Of a stretch of 64,000 bases of DNA, positions 48,057 to 58,022 are shown in pieces. The DNA is from Prochlorococcus marinus str. GP2 (GTDB lineage: Bacteria > Cyanobacteriota > Cyanobacteriia > PCC-6307 > Cyanobiaceae). The stretch is from positions 372,001 to 436,000 of the forward strand of contig NZ_JNAH01000008.1 in NCBI RefSeq assembly GCF_000759885.1, in the 5' to 3' direction. Both the position numbers and the translations under genes were made by a program. Below the pieces are notes generated by a model. That model saw only the letters and a list, made by a program, of their open reading frames with translations. It did not search any database and was not told the origin of the DNA. Each line of letters starts with the position of its first letter. Within the stretch, counting starts at the first letter, position 1.

Positions 48057-50134
48057 TGAAAAGCCAGGCTGATGTTTTTATTAATAGAGAATTAAGTTGG
48101 ATTGAATTCAATAAAAGGGTACTACTAACTGGCATGGAAAAGGAGTACAAAATCCTAGATAAAGTAAAATTTTGTTCAATTTTTAGTAATAATCTTGATG
48201 AGTTTTTTATGGTAAGAGTAGCTTCATTAAAGGCTCAAGTTGAAGCAGAAATTACTAAAAAGAGTATTGACGGACTTACCCCTAAAGAGCAATTAATAAA
48301 AATCAACAATGAAATCAAAAAATTAACAACTCTTCAAGAAAACTATGTAAATAATGAATTAAATAATGAATTAAAAGAAAAAGGTGTAATTTTAAAAAAA
48401 TATAAGGACCTAAGTGAAAATCAAAGAAATTGGTGTAATAACTTCTTTACTACATCTATTTTCCCTTTATTAACTCCATTAGTTGTTGATCCCGCACATC
48501 CATTTCCTTTTATAAGTAATTTAAGTCTAAATTTAGCAGCTTTAATAAGAGATGGGGAAAATTCTAAAAATCAGTTTGTAAGAGTAAAAATACCAACAAA
48601 AAATATAAATAGATTTATACAAATTCCCAATGAAATTATTCAATATGGTGATGAAAGTACACATTGTTTCGTAAGCGTTGAAGATTTAATTGGGAATAAT
48701 ATAAAAAATTTATTTAACGGAATGGAATGTATTAATTACTCTTTTTTTAGAGTGACCAGGGATGCAGATTTAGAATTAAAAGAACTTGAAGCTGATGATC
48801 TTCTTCTAGCAGTTGAACAAAGTTTGCAAAAGAGAAGATTAGGTGGAGACGTAGTTAGATTAGAAGTTGAATCTAATATCCCAGAAAATATTCTTAAACT
48901 ACTAATTGAAAGTATCTCAATACAAGAAGAATACATATACTTTTGCAAAAGTTTTTTAGGCCTTGACGATTTAAATCAGCTGACAAAAATTAATAGAAAT
49001 GATTTAAAAGAAAATCTGCTAATTGGGAAAACTCACCCACAATTAAAAAATTTAGATTTGTCTTCAGACAAAAATCTGAATTATATTTTTAAGATACTTA
49101 GGAAAAAAAATATTCTGCTTCATCATCCTTACGACTTATTTAAAACTTCCGTTGAAGAATTTATAAATAGAGCAGCTGACGATCCACTCGTAATGGCTAT
49201 AAAAATTACATTATATCGAGTTTCAAAAGATTCTCCTATTATCGCAGCTTTAATGAGAGCTGCAGAGAATGGAAAAGAAGTAATGACTCTTGTTGAACTA
49301 AAAGCAAGATTTGATGAAGACAATAATATTCAGTGGGCAAAGCAACTTGAACAAGCTGGTGTTCATGTTGTTTATGGAATAATAGGATTTAAGACACATA
49401 CAAAAATAGCTTTAATAGTTAGAAAAGAAAAAGGACGATTAAGAAATTATTTTCATATTGGAACTGGTAACTATAACTCTAATACTTCAAGATTTTATAC
49501 AGATTTAGGGTTACTTTCAACAGATCCTGATATTGCATCAGATTTACTTGAGTTATTTAATTACTTATCAGGGTTTTCTAAACAAAAAAGTTATCAAAAA
49601 TTGTTAATTTCTCCCTCATCGATGAGAGAAAAATTTATTTTTCTAATAAGGAGAGAAATTAATAATGCAGTGGAAGGTAAAAAAGCTGAAATAATTGCAA
49701 AAATGAATTCTTTAGTAGACCCTGAAATAATTAAACTGCTTTATTTAGCTTCTGATTCAGGTGTAAAAATTAGTCTTATAGTAAGAGGTATTTGTTGCTT
49801 ATATCCCCAAAGAAAAAATTTAAGTGAAAATATTAAAGTCATCAGCATTATTGGCCATTTTCTTGAACACTCAAGAATTTTTTGGTTTTGTAATAACGGT
49901 GATAATGAGGTTTATATTGGAAGTGCAGATTGGATGAGAAGAAATCTTGATAGACGAATAGAAGCTGTTACTCCGATAGAGGATTATGAATTGAAATCTA
50001 AAATATACTCACTTTTGCAAACCTACATTAAAGATGATTACTTTGCTTGGATAATGAAGGAAGATGGTTCTTATTCGAAATTGAAATTAGATTCATCAGA
50101 TAATCGTTCGCAAATTGACCTCATAAAAAAATAA
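48056..50134 (+). CDS. ppk: Polyphosphate kinase
   Basis: Polymerises the ATP gamma-phosphate into polyphosphate. 692 residues, PPK1 type: the autophosphorylated histidine is His467 in YFHIGTGNYN; the second histidine is in FLEHSRIFWF; an N-terminal SWIEFNKRVL domain starts the protein. Possibly translationally coupled to the MFS gene through TAATG. Polyphosphate storage in an oligotroph fits the phosphorus-saving lipid genes in this window. Confidence 0.96.
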   Translation: MKSQADVFINRELSWIEFNKRVLLTGMEKEYKILDKVKFCSIFSNNLDEFFMVRVASLKAQVEAEITKKSIDGLTPKEQLIKINNEIKKLTTLQENYVNNELNNELKEKGVILKKYKDLSENQRNWCNNFFTTSIFPLLTPLVVDPAHPFPFISNLSLNLAALIRDGENSKNQFVRVKIPTKNINRFIQIPNEIIQYGDESTHCFVSVEDLIGNNIKNLFNGMECINYSFFRVTRDADLELKELEADDLLLAVEQSLQKRRLGGDVVRLEVESNIPENILKLLIESISIQEEYIYFCKSFLGLDDLNQLTKINRNDLKENLLIGKTHPQLKNLDLSSDKNLNYIFKILRKKNILLHHPYDLFKTSVEEFINRAADDPLVMAIKITLYRVSKDSPIIAALMRAAENGKEVMTLVELKARFDEDNNIQWAKQLEQAGVHVVYGIIGFKTHTKIALIVRKEKGRLRNYFHIGTGNYNSNTSRFYTDLGLLSTDPDIASDLLELFNYLSGFSKQKSYQKLLISPSSMREKFIFLIRREINNAVEGKKAEIIAKMNSLVDPEIIKLLYLASDSGVKISLIVRGICCLYPQRKNLSENIKVISIIGHFLEHSRIFWFCNNGDNEVYIGSADWMRRNLDRRIEAVTPIEDYELKSKIYSLLQTYIKDDYFAWIMKEDGSYSKLKLDSSDNRSQIDLIKK

Positions 50135-50219
50135 AATTAATATTGATTTTTACAACATTTAAAAAATTTCTTAATATTTTAAAATTTTTTTTATTTTTCT
50201 AAAAACCTTTTATAGCAAC

Positions 50220-50240
50220 TGTTCTCAAGAAATTAGAACA
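50220..50240. promoter_or_regulatory. Dyad TGTTCT-N9-AGAACA upstream of sigma factor
   Basis: A perfect six-base inverted repeat with nine-base spacer, centred about 110 bases before the sigma-factor start, in the 205-base gap after ppk. Its symmetry, spacing and location suggest an operator for a dimeric regulator. It does not match the CIRCE element or the cyanobacterial LexA box as I know them. Confidence 0.35.
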
Positions 50241-50328
50241 AAAATATCTTTTTTTGTCTTTAAAGTTTCAACGTAAAAGTAGTTTTTATTTCAATTTCAG
50301 TGCTAGTTTTTTAAAAAATCCATTATTT

Positions 50329-50334
50329 AGGAGG
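50329..50334 (+). promoter_or_regulatory. Strong ribosome binding site of the sigma-factor gene
   Basis: AGGAGG lies eight bases before the ATG at 50343, ideal spacing, whereas most genes in this window have none. It favours the ATG over the overlapping GTG at 50340 as the start. Confidence 0.7.
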
Positions 50335-50342
50335 CCAGGGTG

Positions 50343-51362
50343 ATGGGGATCCCTCTGGAATCTGCAAAAAGCTCTTCAGATAATAATTTTGAGGAGCCAA
50401 GATTACCAAACACTGCGGGCAAGTCTCGTAAATCAAAATCCAGTCTAACTGCAAAACAAAGCCAAAAAAAATCTGGAAGACTTGCTTCAGATTCTATTGG
50501 CTATTACTTAAGTAGCATTGGTAGAGTACCTCTTCTAACTCCAGCTGAGGAAATAGAGTTGGCTCATCATGTTCAAACCATGAAAAAGTTGCTGCAAACT
50601 CCTGAAACTGATAGAACTCAACGAAATCTGTATCAAATTAAGATTGGCAAAAGAGCCAGAGATAGAATGATGGCAGCTAATCTAAGACTAGTTGTCTCCG
50701 TTGCAAAAAAATATCAAAACCAAGGCCTTGAATTATTAGACCTTGTCCAGGAAGGTGCTATTGGCCTTGAAAGGGCTGTAGATAAATTTGATCCTGCTAT
50801 GGGATATAAATTCTCAACTTATGCCTACTGGTGGATTAGGCAAGGTATGACAAGAGCTATTGATAACAGTGCAAGAACTATCCGCTTACCTATTCACATA
50901 AGTGAAAAACTTTCCAAAATGAGAAGAGTCTCTAGAGAATTGTCCCATAAATTTGGTAGACAACCTACCAGATTAGAAATGGCAAATGAGATGGGAATTG
51001 ATCAAAAAGATTTAGAGGATTTAATTTCGCAAAGTGCACCTTGCGCCTCCCTAGATGCTCATGCAAGAGGTGAAGAAGACAGAAGTACTTTAGGTGAACT
51101 AATACCTGATCCAAACTGTGAAGAGCCTATGGAAGGTATGGATAGAACTATTCAAAAAGAGCATTTAGGAACTTGGCTTTCTCAATTAAATGAAAGAGAG
51201 CAAAAAATTATGAAGCTCAGATTTGGCCTAGATGGTGCAGAACCATTAACACTCGCAGAAATAGGAAGACAAATTAATGTTTCAAGAGAAAGAGTAAGAC
51301 AACTAGAAGCTAAAGCAATATTAAAACTTAGAGTAATGACAACTCATCAAAAAGCAGCTTAA
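50343..51362 (+). CDS. RNA polymerase sigma factor, group 2 (RpoD-like)
   Basis: Non-essential-type sigma-70 factor. About 339 residues. A disordered Ser/Lys-rich N-terminus (no region 1.1) is followed by region 1.2 (SIGYYLSSIGRVPLL), region 2 (LVQEGAIGLERAVDKFDP, YAYWWIRQGMTRAID), region 3 and region 4.2 (LAEIGRQINVSRERVRQLEAKAI). The length and the absence of region 1.1 point to group 2, used by cyanobacteria for light, stress and circadian responses; which Sig name applies is not determined. Long 5' region with a dyad and strong SD suggest specific regulation. Confidence 0.9.
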   Translation: MGIPLESAKSSSDNNFEEPRLPNTAGKSRKSKSSLTAKQSQKKSGRLASDSIGYYLSSIGRVPLLTPAEEIELAHHVQTMKKLLQTPETDRTQRNLYQIKIGKRARDRMMAANLRLVVSVAKKYQNQGLELLDLVQEGAIGLERAVDKFDPAMGYKFSTYAYWWIRQGMTRAIDNSARTIRLPIHISEKLSKMRRVSRELSHKFGRQPTRLEMANEMGIDQKDLEDLISQSAPCASLDAHARGEEDRSTLGELIPDPNCEEPMEGMDRTIQKEHLGTWLSQLNEREQKIMKLRFGLDGAEPLTLAEIGRQINVSRERVRQLEAKAILKLRVMTTHQKAA

Positions 51363-51367
51363 TACAA

Positions 51368-52009
51368 TTGATAAAATTTACTGTAATTTTATTATATTTA
51401 TTTTTAATTTTTCTTATATCAATAGTCTTTAAAAAATATAATGAAGATAGCAGAGAAACCGTAAGAAAAATAATACATATTGGAGTAGGACCATTAATAC
51501 CAATTACACAATTTCTAAAAATTAATCAAAATTCAGCGCTTATTTTTACAGGAATTGTCTCATTAATGGTTTTAATCAATTACACCTATAAATTATTTCC
51601 AACAATTGAAGATGTTGAGAGAAAGAGTTATGGAACATTATTTTATTGTCTAAGTTTATTTATTTTGATTTATCTTTTCTGGGATAAAAATCCATATGCA
51701 TTAATTACTGGATTTTTTATTATGACTTTTGGTGATGGATTAGCAGGGTTAATAGGAAAGAGCTTCAACTCAAAGAGTTGGATTTTTTTTAAACAAAAAA
51801 AATCATTATTTGGCACTGCGACAATGTTTTTAACAAGCTTTATAGTAGTTTGCTCAATAGGATATGCCCAAGAAAATAATTTTAATTTAAATTATTTTAC
51901 GATAGCTTTCTTTGCAACTGTTCTGGAACAATTTAGTTTTTTAGGGATAGATAATTTCATTGTTCCAATATCTTCAGCATTATTTTTTAATTTTTTTATA
52001 ACTAGCTAA
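51368..52009 (+). CDS. Phytol kinase-like (VTE5/VTE6/DGK1 family) membrane protein
   Basis: 213-residue protein with about six to seven hydrophobic segments. The family motifs ETVRKIIHIGVGP (RK-HI-G) and FIMTFGDGLAGLIGK (GD(G/A)xA..G) and the KSLFGTATMF segment match CTP-dependent phytol/phytyl-phosphate kinases. In cyanobacteria these salvage phytol from chlorophyll to tocopherol or phylloquinone, but polyprenol kinases belong to the same family. The start is TTG, five bases after the sigma factor stop; no ATG lies near the N-terminus. Confidence 0.8.
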   Translation: MIKFTVILLYLFLIFLISIVFKKYNEDSRETVRKIIHIGVGPLIPITQFLKINQNSALIFTGIVSLMVLINYTYKLFPTIEDVERKSYGTLFYCLSLFILIYLFWDKNPYALITGFFIMTFGDGLAGLIGKSFNSKSWIFFKQKKSLFGTATMFLTSFIVVCSIGYAQENNFNLNYFTIAFFATVLEQFSFLGIDNFIVPISSALFFNFFITS

Positions 52010-53069
52010 GTGAATTGTATAAAATAGCGAGTAATTCTTTTGTTGTTTCTATATCTATGCAAGCATCTGTAATACTTCTGCCAAACTGGAGATCTTCTTT
52101 TTTGACAAGTTTTTGATTACCTTCCTTCAAATGACTTTCAAGCATAACTCCCAAAATATTTTTTTCACCATTACTTATTTGAGAAGCTATGTTGTTTAGC
52201 ACTTTAGACTGTTTTCGGAAGTCTTTATTGGAATTTCCATGACTACAATCAATCATCACTTTGTGAGGAAGATTACATTGCCTCAATTCATCTGAAATTC
52301 TTTTAACGTGTTCACTTTCGAAATTAGGGCCTTTTGAACCTCCCCTTAAAACTATATGTCCATCTGGATTTCCTGTAGTATTAACTATAGAAGCCATTCC
52401 ATTTTCATTTACACCTAAGAAATGATGGGATTTTGAAGCTGACTCCATTGCATTAATTGCAGTAGCAAAGGAACCATCCGTTCCATTTTTAAAGCCTATA
52501 GGCATTGATAATCCTGATGCCATTTCTCTATGAGTTTGACTTTCTGTAGTCCGCGCACCTATGGCAGTCCAACTTATTAAATCGGCAATGTATTGAGGAA
52601 CAATTGGATCTAGTAATTCTGTAGCAGAAGGTATTCCAATAGTTGCTAAATACGAAAGCAAACTTCTCGCCCTTCTTAAACCAGTATTAATATCATAAGA
52701 ATCATCTAAATGAGGATCATTTATCAAACCCTTCCAACCAATAGTTGTTCTTGGTTTTTCAAAATATACTCTCATGATTATTTCTAATTTATCTTTATAA
52801 ATTTCTCGGAAATTTTTAATATATTTTGAATATTCCTTTGCCGCCTCAAGATCATGAATTGAACATGGACCCACAATGACTAAAAGCTTCTGATCATTAT
52901 TATGCAAAATATTTTGTATCGATCTTCTTGTTTTAGATACTGTATTAGCAGAGGCGTGATTTAAAGGTATATCATTATGTAAACTGCTTGGAGGTATTAA
53001 TGGACGTGTTTCAACAACATGTAAATCTGATGTCTTTTCTAAAGCTGAATTATTTGATGATGTCGTCAT
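52002..53069 (-). CDS. aroG: 3-deoxy-7-phosphoheptulonate (DAHP) synthase, AroG type
   Basis: First enzyme of the shikimate pathway: condenses PEP and erythrose 4-phosphate. 355 residues with VGPCSIHD, MRVYFEKPRTTIGWKG, GARTTESQTHRE and the metal-binding cysteine in the first motif (Cys in GPCS). It is the class I-alpha type resembling E. coli AroG/F/H, not the plant-like type II enzyme. The feedback-inhibition type (Phe, Tyr or Trp) is not readable. Overlaps the end of the convergent phytol-kinase-like gene by eight bases. Confidence 0.94.
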   Translation of the reverse strand: MTTSSNNSALEKTSDLHVVETRPLIPPSSLHNDIPLNHASANTVSKTRRSIQNILHNNDQKLLVIVGPCSIHDLEAAKEYSKYIKNFREIYKDKLEIIMRVYFEKPRTTIGWKGLINDPHLDDSYDINTGLRRARSLLSYLATIGIPSATELLDPIVPQYIADLISWTAIGARTTESQTHREMASGLSMPIGFKNGTDGSFATAINAMESASKSHHFLGVNENGMASIVNTTGNPDGHIVLRGGSKGPNFESEHVKRISDELRQCNLPHKVMIDCSHGNSNKDFRKQSKVLNNIASQISNGEKNILGVMLESHLKEGNQKLVKKEDLQFGRSITDACIDIETTKELLAILYNSLS

Positions 53070-53166
53070 TGATTAATTAAAATGTTTGAATATTTAAAAA
53101 AGCATTTATGAATACTCTCCTTTTCAATATTAAAAATAACAATAGATTAGGGATTAAACCTTACTA

Positions 53167-55740
53167 ATGAAAAATTTGGAAACATTGATCAAAGATTATG
53201 CAGATCACGTAGCTGAAAGAGCAGCCAAAGGGATACCTCCTTTACCTTTAAATGCTGAGCAAACAAATTGTATTACAAAATTATTGGAACAAGATAGTAC
53301 TTACGATTCATCTTATTTACTTGATTTACTGATAAATAGAGTACCACCAGGAGTTGATGAGGCTGCTTATGTAAAAGCAAGCTGGCTTACGGCTATTGTT
53401 AATGCCGAAAAATATTGCAAATCAATTAATCCCGAAAAGGCAATTGAAATACTAGGAACAATGATAGGTGGATATAATGTGAATTCCCTGGTTGAAATAC
53501 TTAAAGGAGAAAATAGTTTATTTGCAAAAAAAGCGGCAGAAGTTTTAAAAAATATTATTCTTGTTTACGACTCAGCTAATGAAATTTATGAATTATCTCA
53601 AAATAATATTTATGCAAAAGAGGTAATAAATAGTTGGGCAAATGCAGAATGGTTTACAAATAAAAAAGTTCTGGAGAAAGAGATTATATGTTTAGTATTT
53701 AAAGTTGACGGTGAGACAAACACAGACGACTTATCTCCAGCTGTACATGCAACAACACGCCCTGATATTCCAATGCATGCATTAGCTATGTTGGAATTTA
53801 AAAAACCTGATGGCCTAAAGATTCTAGATAATTTAAAGAAACAAAATTTACCGATAGCTTATGTTGGAGATGTTGTTGGAACAGGTAGTTCTAGAAAATC
53901 TGCTATTAATTCACTCATTTGGCATATAGGAGAAGATATCGCTTTTGTTCCAAACAAAAAAACAGGTGGAATAATAATTGGTAGCAAAATAGCCCCAATT
54001 TTCTTTAATACTGCACAAGATTCAGGAGCTTTGCCTATAGAAGCTGACGTATCCAATATGAAAACAGGAGATGTTATTAAAATATATCCTTATAAAGGCA
54101 TTATTAAAAAAATTGAAAAAGATTCAAATACTGAAGAATTAATAAGCAAATTCGACTTGTATCCATCAACTCTTTCTGATGAAATTCAAGCTGGCGGCAG
54201 AATAAATCTAATGATTGGAAGATCTCTTACGGACAAAATTAGAAACAAATTAAATTATCAACCAAGTGAAATATTTACCAGACCACAAAATCCAACCGAA
54301 AGTCGTGCCGGCTTTACTCAAGCTCAAAAAATAGTAGGCAAAGCATGCGGTTTAGATGGAGTTAGGCCGGGAACAACTTGTGAGCCAATTATGACCACAG
54401 TTGGCAGTCAAGATACCACTGGTCCAATGACTAGAGATGAACTAAAAGAACTAGCTTGTTTAGGATTTACAGCAGATTTAGTAATGCAAAGTTTTTGTCA
54501 TACAGCGGCATATCCTAAACCAGTAGATCTAGTTACTCATAAAGAATTACCTGATTTTATATCTCAAAGAGGTGGAGTAGCTCTTAAGCCTGGAGACGGT
54601 ATAATTCATAGCTGGCTTAACAGAATGCTCCTTCCTGATACTGTTGGCACAGGTGGAGATAGTCATACAAGATTTCCTCTTGGCATTTCATTTCCTGGAG
54701 GCTCAGGCATTGTTGCCTTTGCCGCTGCAATAGGATCAATGCCATTAAATATGCCGGAATCTGTGCTGGTTAAATTTAAGGGAGAATTATTACCAGGAAT
54801 TACTCTTAGAGATTTAGTAAATGCAATCCCTCTTTTTGCAATTAAAAAAGGACTCTTAACTGTTGAGAAAGAAAATAAGAAAAACATATTTAACGGGAAA
54901 ATTTTGGAAATTGAGGGATTACCAAACCTAAAACTTGAACAAGCTTTTGAACTTACTGATGCAACTGCAGAACGCTCCTGCGCTGGTAGCACAATACTTT
55001 TATCCCAAGAAACGGTTCAAGAATACTTAAGAAGCAATATTTGCCTGTTAGAAAAAATGATCGAGAGCAATTATGAAGATTCAAAATCGATATCAAGAAG
55101 AATAAATGATATGAAAAATTGGCTAAAAAAACCATCATTAGTTCAACCAGATTCAGACGCTCAGTATGAAGAAATTATTGAAATTGATTTAGCAAAAGTA
55201 ACACAACCTATAGTTGCTTGCCCTAATGATCCAGATAATGTTAAAGAAATCACGGATGTTGCAAATACAAATATTGACGAGGTTTTTATAGGTTCTTGTA
55301 TGACAAATATTGGTCATTACAGAGCAGCTGCAAAAGTTCTTGAAGGAGTACAAAATTTAAAAGCTAAATTATGGATTTGTCCACCAACAAAAATGGATGA
55401 AGAAACTCTAAAATCTGAAGGCTACTATAAAATATTCGAAGACTGTGGTGCAAGACTAGAGTTGCCAGGCTGTTCTTTATGTATGGGAAATCAAGCTAGA
55501 GTAGATGAGGGTTCTGTAGTATTTTCTACTAGTACTAGAAATTTTGACAATAGACTTGGCAAGAATGCGCAAGTATTTTTAGGAAGTGCAGAATTAGCAG
55601 CAGTTTGCGCACTACTTGGGAAAATACCTGAAATAGAAGAATATCAGGATATTACTAAAAATAAAATTAATCCATATTCAGAGGAACTTTATCGTTATCT
55701 TCAATTTGATGAAATAAACGATTTCAGCTTGTCAAAGTAA
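53167..55740 (+). CDS. acnB: Aconitate hydratase B
   Basis: Interconverts citrate and isocitrate with a 4Fe-4S cluster. 857 residues; the N-terminal HEAT-like domain and swivel domain precede the catalytic core, the order specific to AcnB. Cluster cysteines lie in GSCMTNIGHY and in LPGCSLCMGNQARV near the C-terminus; the swivel segment VGTGSSRKSAINS is intact. In cyanobacteria it supplies 2-oxoglutarate for nitrogen assimilation. Confidence 0.96.
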   Translation: MKNLETLIKDYADHVAERAAKGIPPLPLNAEQTNCITKLLEQDSTYDSSYLLDLLINRVPPGVDEAAYVKASWLTAIVNAEKYCKSINPEKAIEILGTMIGGYNVNSLVEILKGENSLFAKKAAEVLKNIILVYDSANEIYELSQNNIYAKEVINSWANAEWFTNKKVLEKEIICLVFKVDGETNTDDLSPAVHATTRPDIPMHALAMLEFKKPDGLKILDNLKKQNLPIAYVGDVVGTGSSRKSAINSLIWHIGEDIAFVPNKKTGGIIIGSKIAPIFFNTAQDSGALPIEADVSNMKTGDVIKIYPYKGIIKKIEKDSNTEELISKFDLYPSTLSDEIQAGGRINLMIGRSLTDKIRNKLNYQPSEIFTRPQNPTESRAGFTQAQKIVGKACGLDGVRPGTTCEPIMTTVGSQDTTGPMTRDELKELACLGFTADLVMQSFCHTAAYPKPVDLVTHKELPDFISQRGGVALKPGDGIIHSWLNRMLLPDTVGTGGDSHTRFPLGISFPGGSGIVAFAAAIGSMPLNMPESVLVKFKGELLPGITLRDLVNAIPLFAIKKGLLTVEKENKKNIFNGKILEIEGLPNLKLEQAFELTDATAERSCAGSTILLSQETVQEYLRSNICLLEKMIESNYEDSKSISRRINDMKNWLKKPSLVQPDSDAQYEEIIEIDLAKVTQPIVACPNDPDNVKEITDVANTNIDEVFIGSCMTNIGHYRAAAKVLEGVQNLKAKLWICPPTKMDEETLKSEGYYKIFEDCGARLELPGCSLCMGNQARVDEGSVVFSTSTRNFDNRLGKNAQVFLGSAELAAVCALLGKIPEIEEYQDITKNKINPYSEELYRYLQFDEINDFSLSK

Positions 55741-55749
55741 TCATGGGCT

Positions 55750-57108
55750 ATGCCAAACCTCATAAAAGATAATATTCAAAAAACAAGTAATAATTCTTCT
55801 CGTACCATCAAAAAATTATTAAAACAAAGATCTCTCGTCGTTGTATTTTCTCTCTTATTAACAGGTTTAGGGGCTTCAATTACAAGCATATTTTTTAAAA
55901 CTGGAATCTACTTTATTAATAATTGGAGATTAGCATTACTAGACCAATTCCCATCTATTGCGGTCTTACCTATTTTTGGAGCACTTGGAGGAGCAATTGC
56001 AGGATATTTGATCAAAAATATAGCACCTGCTGCAAAAGGTTCAGGTGTTAGTCAAATCATGGGGTTCCTAAGGCATAAAAAAGTTCCAATGAATATAAAA
56101 GTAGGATTAGTAAAGCTCATATCAGGAATTATTGCTATTGGTAGTGGATTCCCTTTGGGCCCGGAAGGTCCATCAGTTCAAATGGGAGGATCAGTAGCTT
56201 GGCAAATGGCCAAGTTGCTTAAAGCTCCTACAGCTTTCAGAAGAGTAATAGTAGCAGCAGGTGGTGGTGCTGGAATAGCTGCAGTATTTAGCGCCCCATT
56301 AGGAGGATTTATCTATGCAATAGAAGAGTTATTAAACTCTGCTAGACCAGTAATTTTGCTACTAGTAGTAATCACAACTTTTATTGCAGATTCATCTGCT
56401 GATATTATTCAAGCCTTGGGTTTAGATCCTAAAGCAGGAGGGTTTGATTTCAACCTCGGATTTTTAATCCAAAAAGAATATGACCCATCAGTTTTTTTCT
56501 TGCCAATAGATTTTATTTACCTAGTTTTACTAGGAATAATTATTGGAATGTTTGCAGAATTGTACAGCAGATTTGTTTTATTTATGCAAAATCTCGGGAA
56601 AAAGTGGTATAAAAATAAATTTGTTTTAAAAATAAGCATCTGTGGACTTATCTTAGGCAGTATCTATTCCTGCTTACCCAGTACATTTCATAATTTAGAT
56701 GAATTACAGAAAATAATAGCTGAACAAAATACAAGTATTGGAATTGCTTTATTAGCAGTTTTAGTATTATTTATCACGACAGGTTTAGCTGCAGCATCTG
56801 GAGCCCCTGGAGGACTGTTCTATCCAATGCTTACTTTAGGAGGGGCAATAGGACTAATAATGGGGAACTGGGTAGAAATTGCGACAGGACATGCACCAAG
56901 TACATACATTTTTGCGGGAATGGGAGCTTTCGTAGCCGGATGTTCGCGAACACCAATAACAGCAATGTTTTTAGCTTTTGCTTTAACAAAAAATTTATTA
57001 ATAATGAAACCTGTGTTAATCAGCTGCATTGCCAGTTTCCTGATAGCAAGAGCTTTTAACGAAGAATCAATTTATGAAAGACAAATACAAATAGAGTTAG
57101 AAGACTAA
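55750..57108 (+). CDS. ClC-family chloride channel/antiporter
   Basis: 452-residue membrane protein with many hydrophobic helices. The three anion-site motifs are recognisable: KGSGVSQIMG, GFPLGPEGPSVQMGG (with the gating Glu in GPEGP) and GAPGGLFYPML. There is no C-terminal CBS domain. Whether it is a Cl/H antiporter or a channel, or transports another anion such as fluoride, is not decidable from these motifs; the Glu suggests coupling to protons. Ten bases after acnB. Confidence 0.9.
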   Translation: MPNLIKDNIQKTSNNSSRTIKKLLKQRSLVVVFSLLLTGLGASITSIFFKTGIYFINNWRLALLDQFPSIAVLPIFGALGGAIAGYLIKNIAPAAKGSGVSQIMGFLRHKKVPMNIKVGLVKLISGIIAIGSGFPLGPEGPSVQMGGSVAWQMAKLLKAPTAFRRVIVAAGGGAGIAAVFSAPLGGFIYAIEELLNSARPVILLLVVITTFIADSSADIIQALGLDPKAGGFDFNLGFLIQKEYDPSVFFLPIDFIYLVLLGIIIGMFAELYSRFVLFMQNLGKKWYKNKFVLKISICGLILGSIYSCLPSTFHNLDELQKIIAEQNTSIGIALLAVLVLFITTGLAAASGAPGGLFYPMLTLGGAIGLIMGNWVEIATGHAPSTYIFAGMGAFVAGCSRTPITAMFLAFALTKNLLIMKPVLISCIASFLIARAFNEESIYERQIQIELED

Positions 57109-57118
57109 GAAACTATCT

Positions 57119-57973
57119 TTAATCAAAAACAGCAGTTTTACTGTTATAGACAAATACTTGATGATTCAGATGTAATCGAACTGCTCTTGCTAAAGCCATT
57201 CTTTCAATATCTCTTCCTTTTCTAATCAAATCATCAACCTCATCCCTATGACTTACATTAACTGTGCATTGCTCGATTATCGGGCCTTCATCAAGATCTT
57301 CAGTAACATAGTGAGCAGTAGCACCGATTAATTTAACACCTCTCTTCCATGCTCGATGATATGGTTGTCCTCCCTTAAATGCAGGTAAGAAAGAATGGTG
57401 AATATTTATTATTGAAGAAAACTTTTTTAAAAAAGAGTCACTTAAAATTTGCATATATTTGGCTAATACAACAAGATCAATTTCATATTCTTTTAGTAAA
57501 TTTAAAAATTGATCTTCAACAATAGATTTATCAATATTAAAAGTATCAATATGGACAAATTTTGCATTAAAGTCATTTGCAATATTTTCAAGATGAGAGT
57601 GATTTGAAATTATTAACGGGACATTCATTTTGAGTTCTCCATTTCTTACTCGCCAAAGTAAATCAATCAAACAATGATTTTGTTTACTCACGAAAATAGC
57701 GACATTTGGAATTTCATCAGAATAATTTACGTTAAATTTTCCATTTACTTCAACTGCAATTTTTTCAAATTCTTTATAAATCTCATCTCTATTAATAGAG
57801 GCATTGTTACTATTCCATTCAATTCGACTAAGAAACAAACCCGCATCTTGATCTGTATGATGATCAGAATGTTTTATGTTACCACCGTAATTTGAAATCC
57901 AACTTGTAAGTAAACTTACAAGACCTGGACGATCGGGACAAACAATTTTGAATATAATTGAAGGATGTTCCAA
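57119..57973 (-). CDS. purU: Formyltetrahydrofolate deformylase
   Basis: Hydrolyses 10-formyl-THF to THF and formate, balancing the C1 pool; functions with glycine cleavage genes elsewhere in this window. 284 residues. An N-terminal ACT-like domain (CPDRPGLVSLLTSWI) precedes the formyltransferase fold with the INIHHSFLPAF segment and the THYV-type loop ATAHYVTEDLDEGPII, which carry the catalytic Asn/His/Asp residues. The start is TTG: an in-frame stop lies six codons upstream and no ATG gives an intact ACT domain. Convergent with the ClC gene. Confidence 0.92.
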   Translation of the reverse strand: MEHPSIIFKIVCPDRPGLVSLLTSWISNYGGNIKHSDHHTDQDAGLFLSRIEWNSNNASINRDEIYKEFEKIAVEVNGKFNVNYSDEIPNVAIFVSKQNHCLIDLLWRVRNGELKMNVPLIISNHSHLENIANDFNAKFVHIDTFNIDKSIVEDQFLNLLKEYEIDLVVLAKYMQILSDSFLKKFSSIINIHHSFLPAFKGGQPYHRAWKRGVKLIGATAHYVTEDLDEGPIIEQCTVNVSHRDEVDDLIRKGRDIERMALARAVRLHLNHQVFVYNSKTAVFD

Positions 57974-58022
57974 AAAATCTTTAACTATTTAAGTCAAATA
58001 AGCAAGTACATCTAATATATCA

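Noticed and set aside
50161-50190. Nine-base AT-only inverted repeat after ppk (AAAAAATTT / AAATTTTTT)
   Set aside because: It might act as a weak terminator, but repeats of A and T runs are expected by chance at this base composition.
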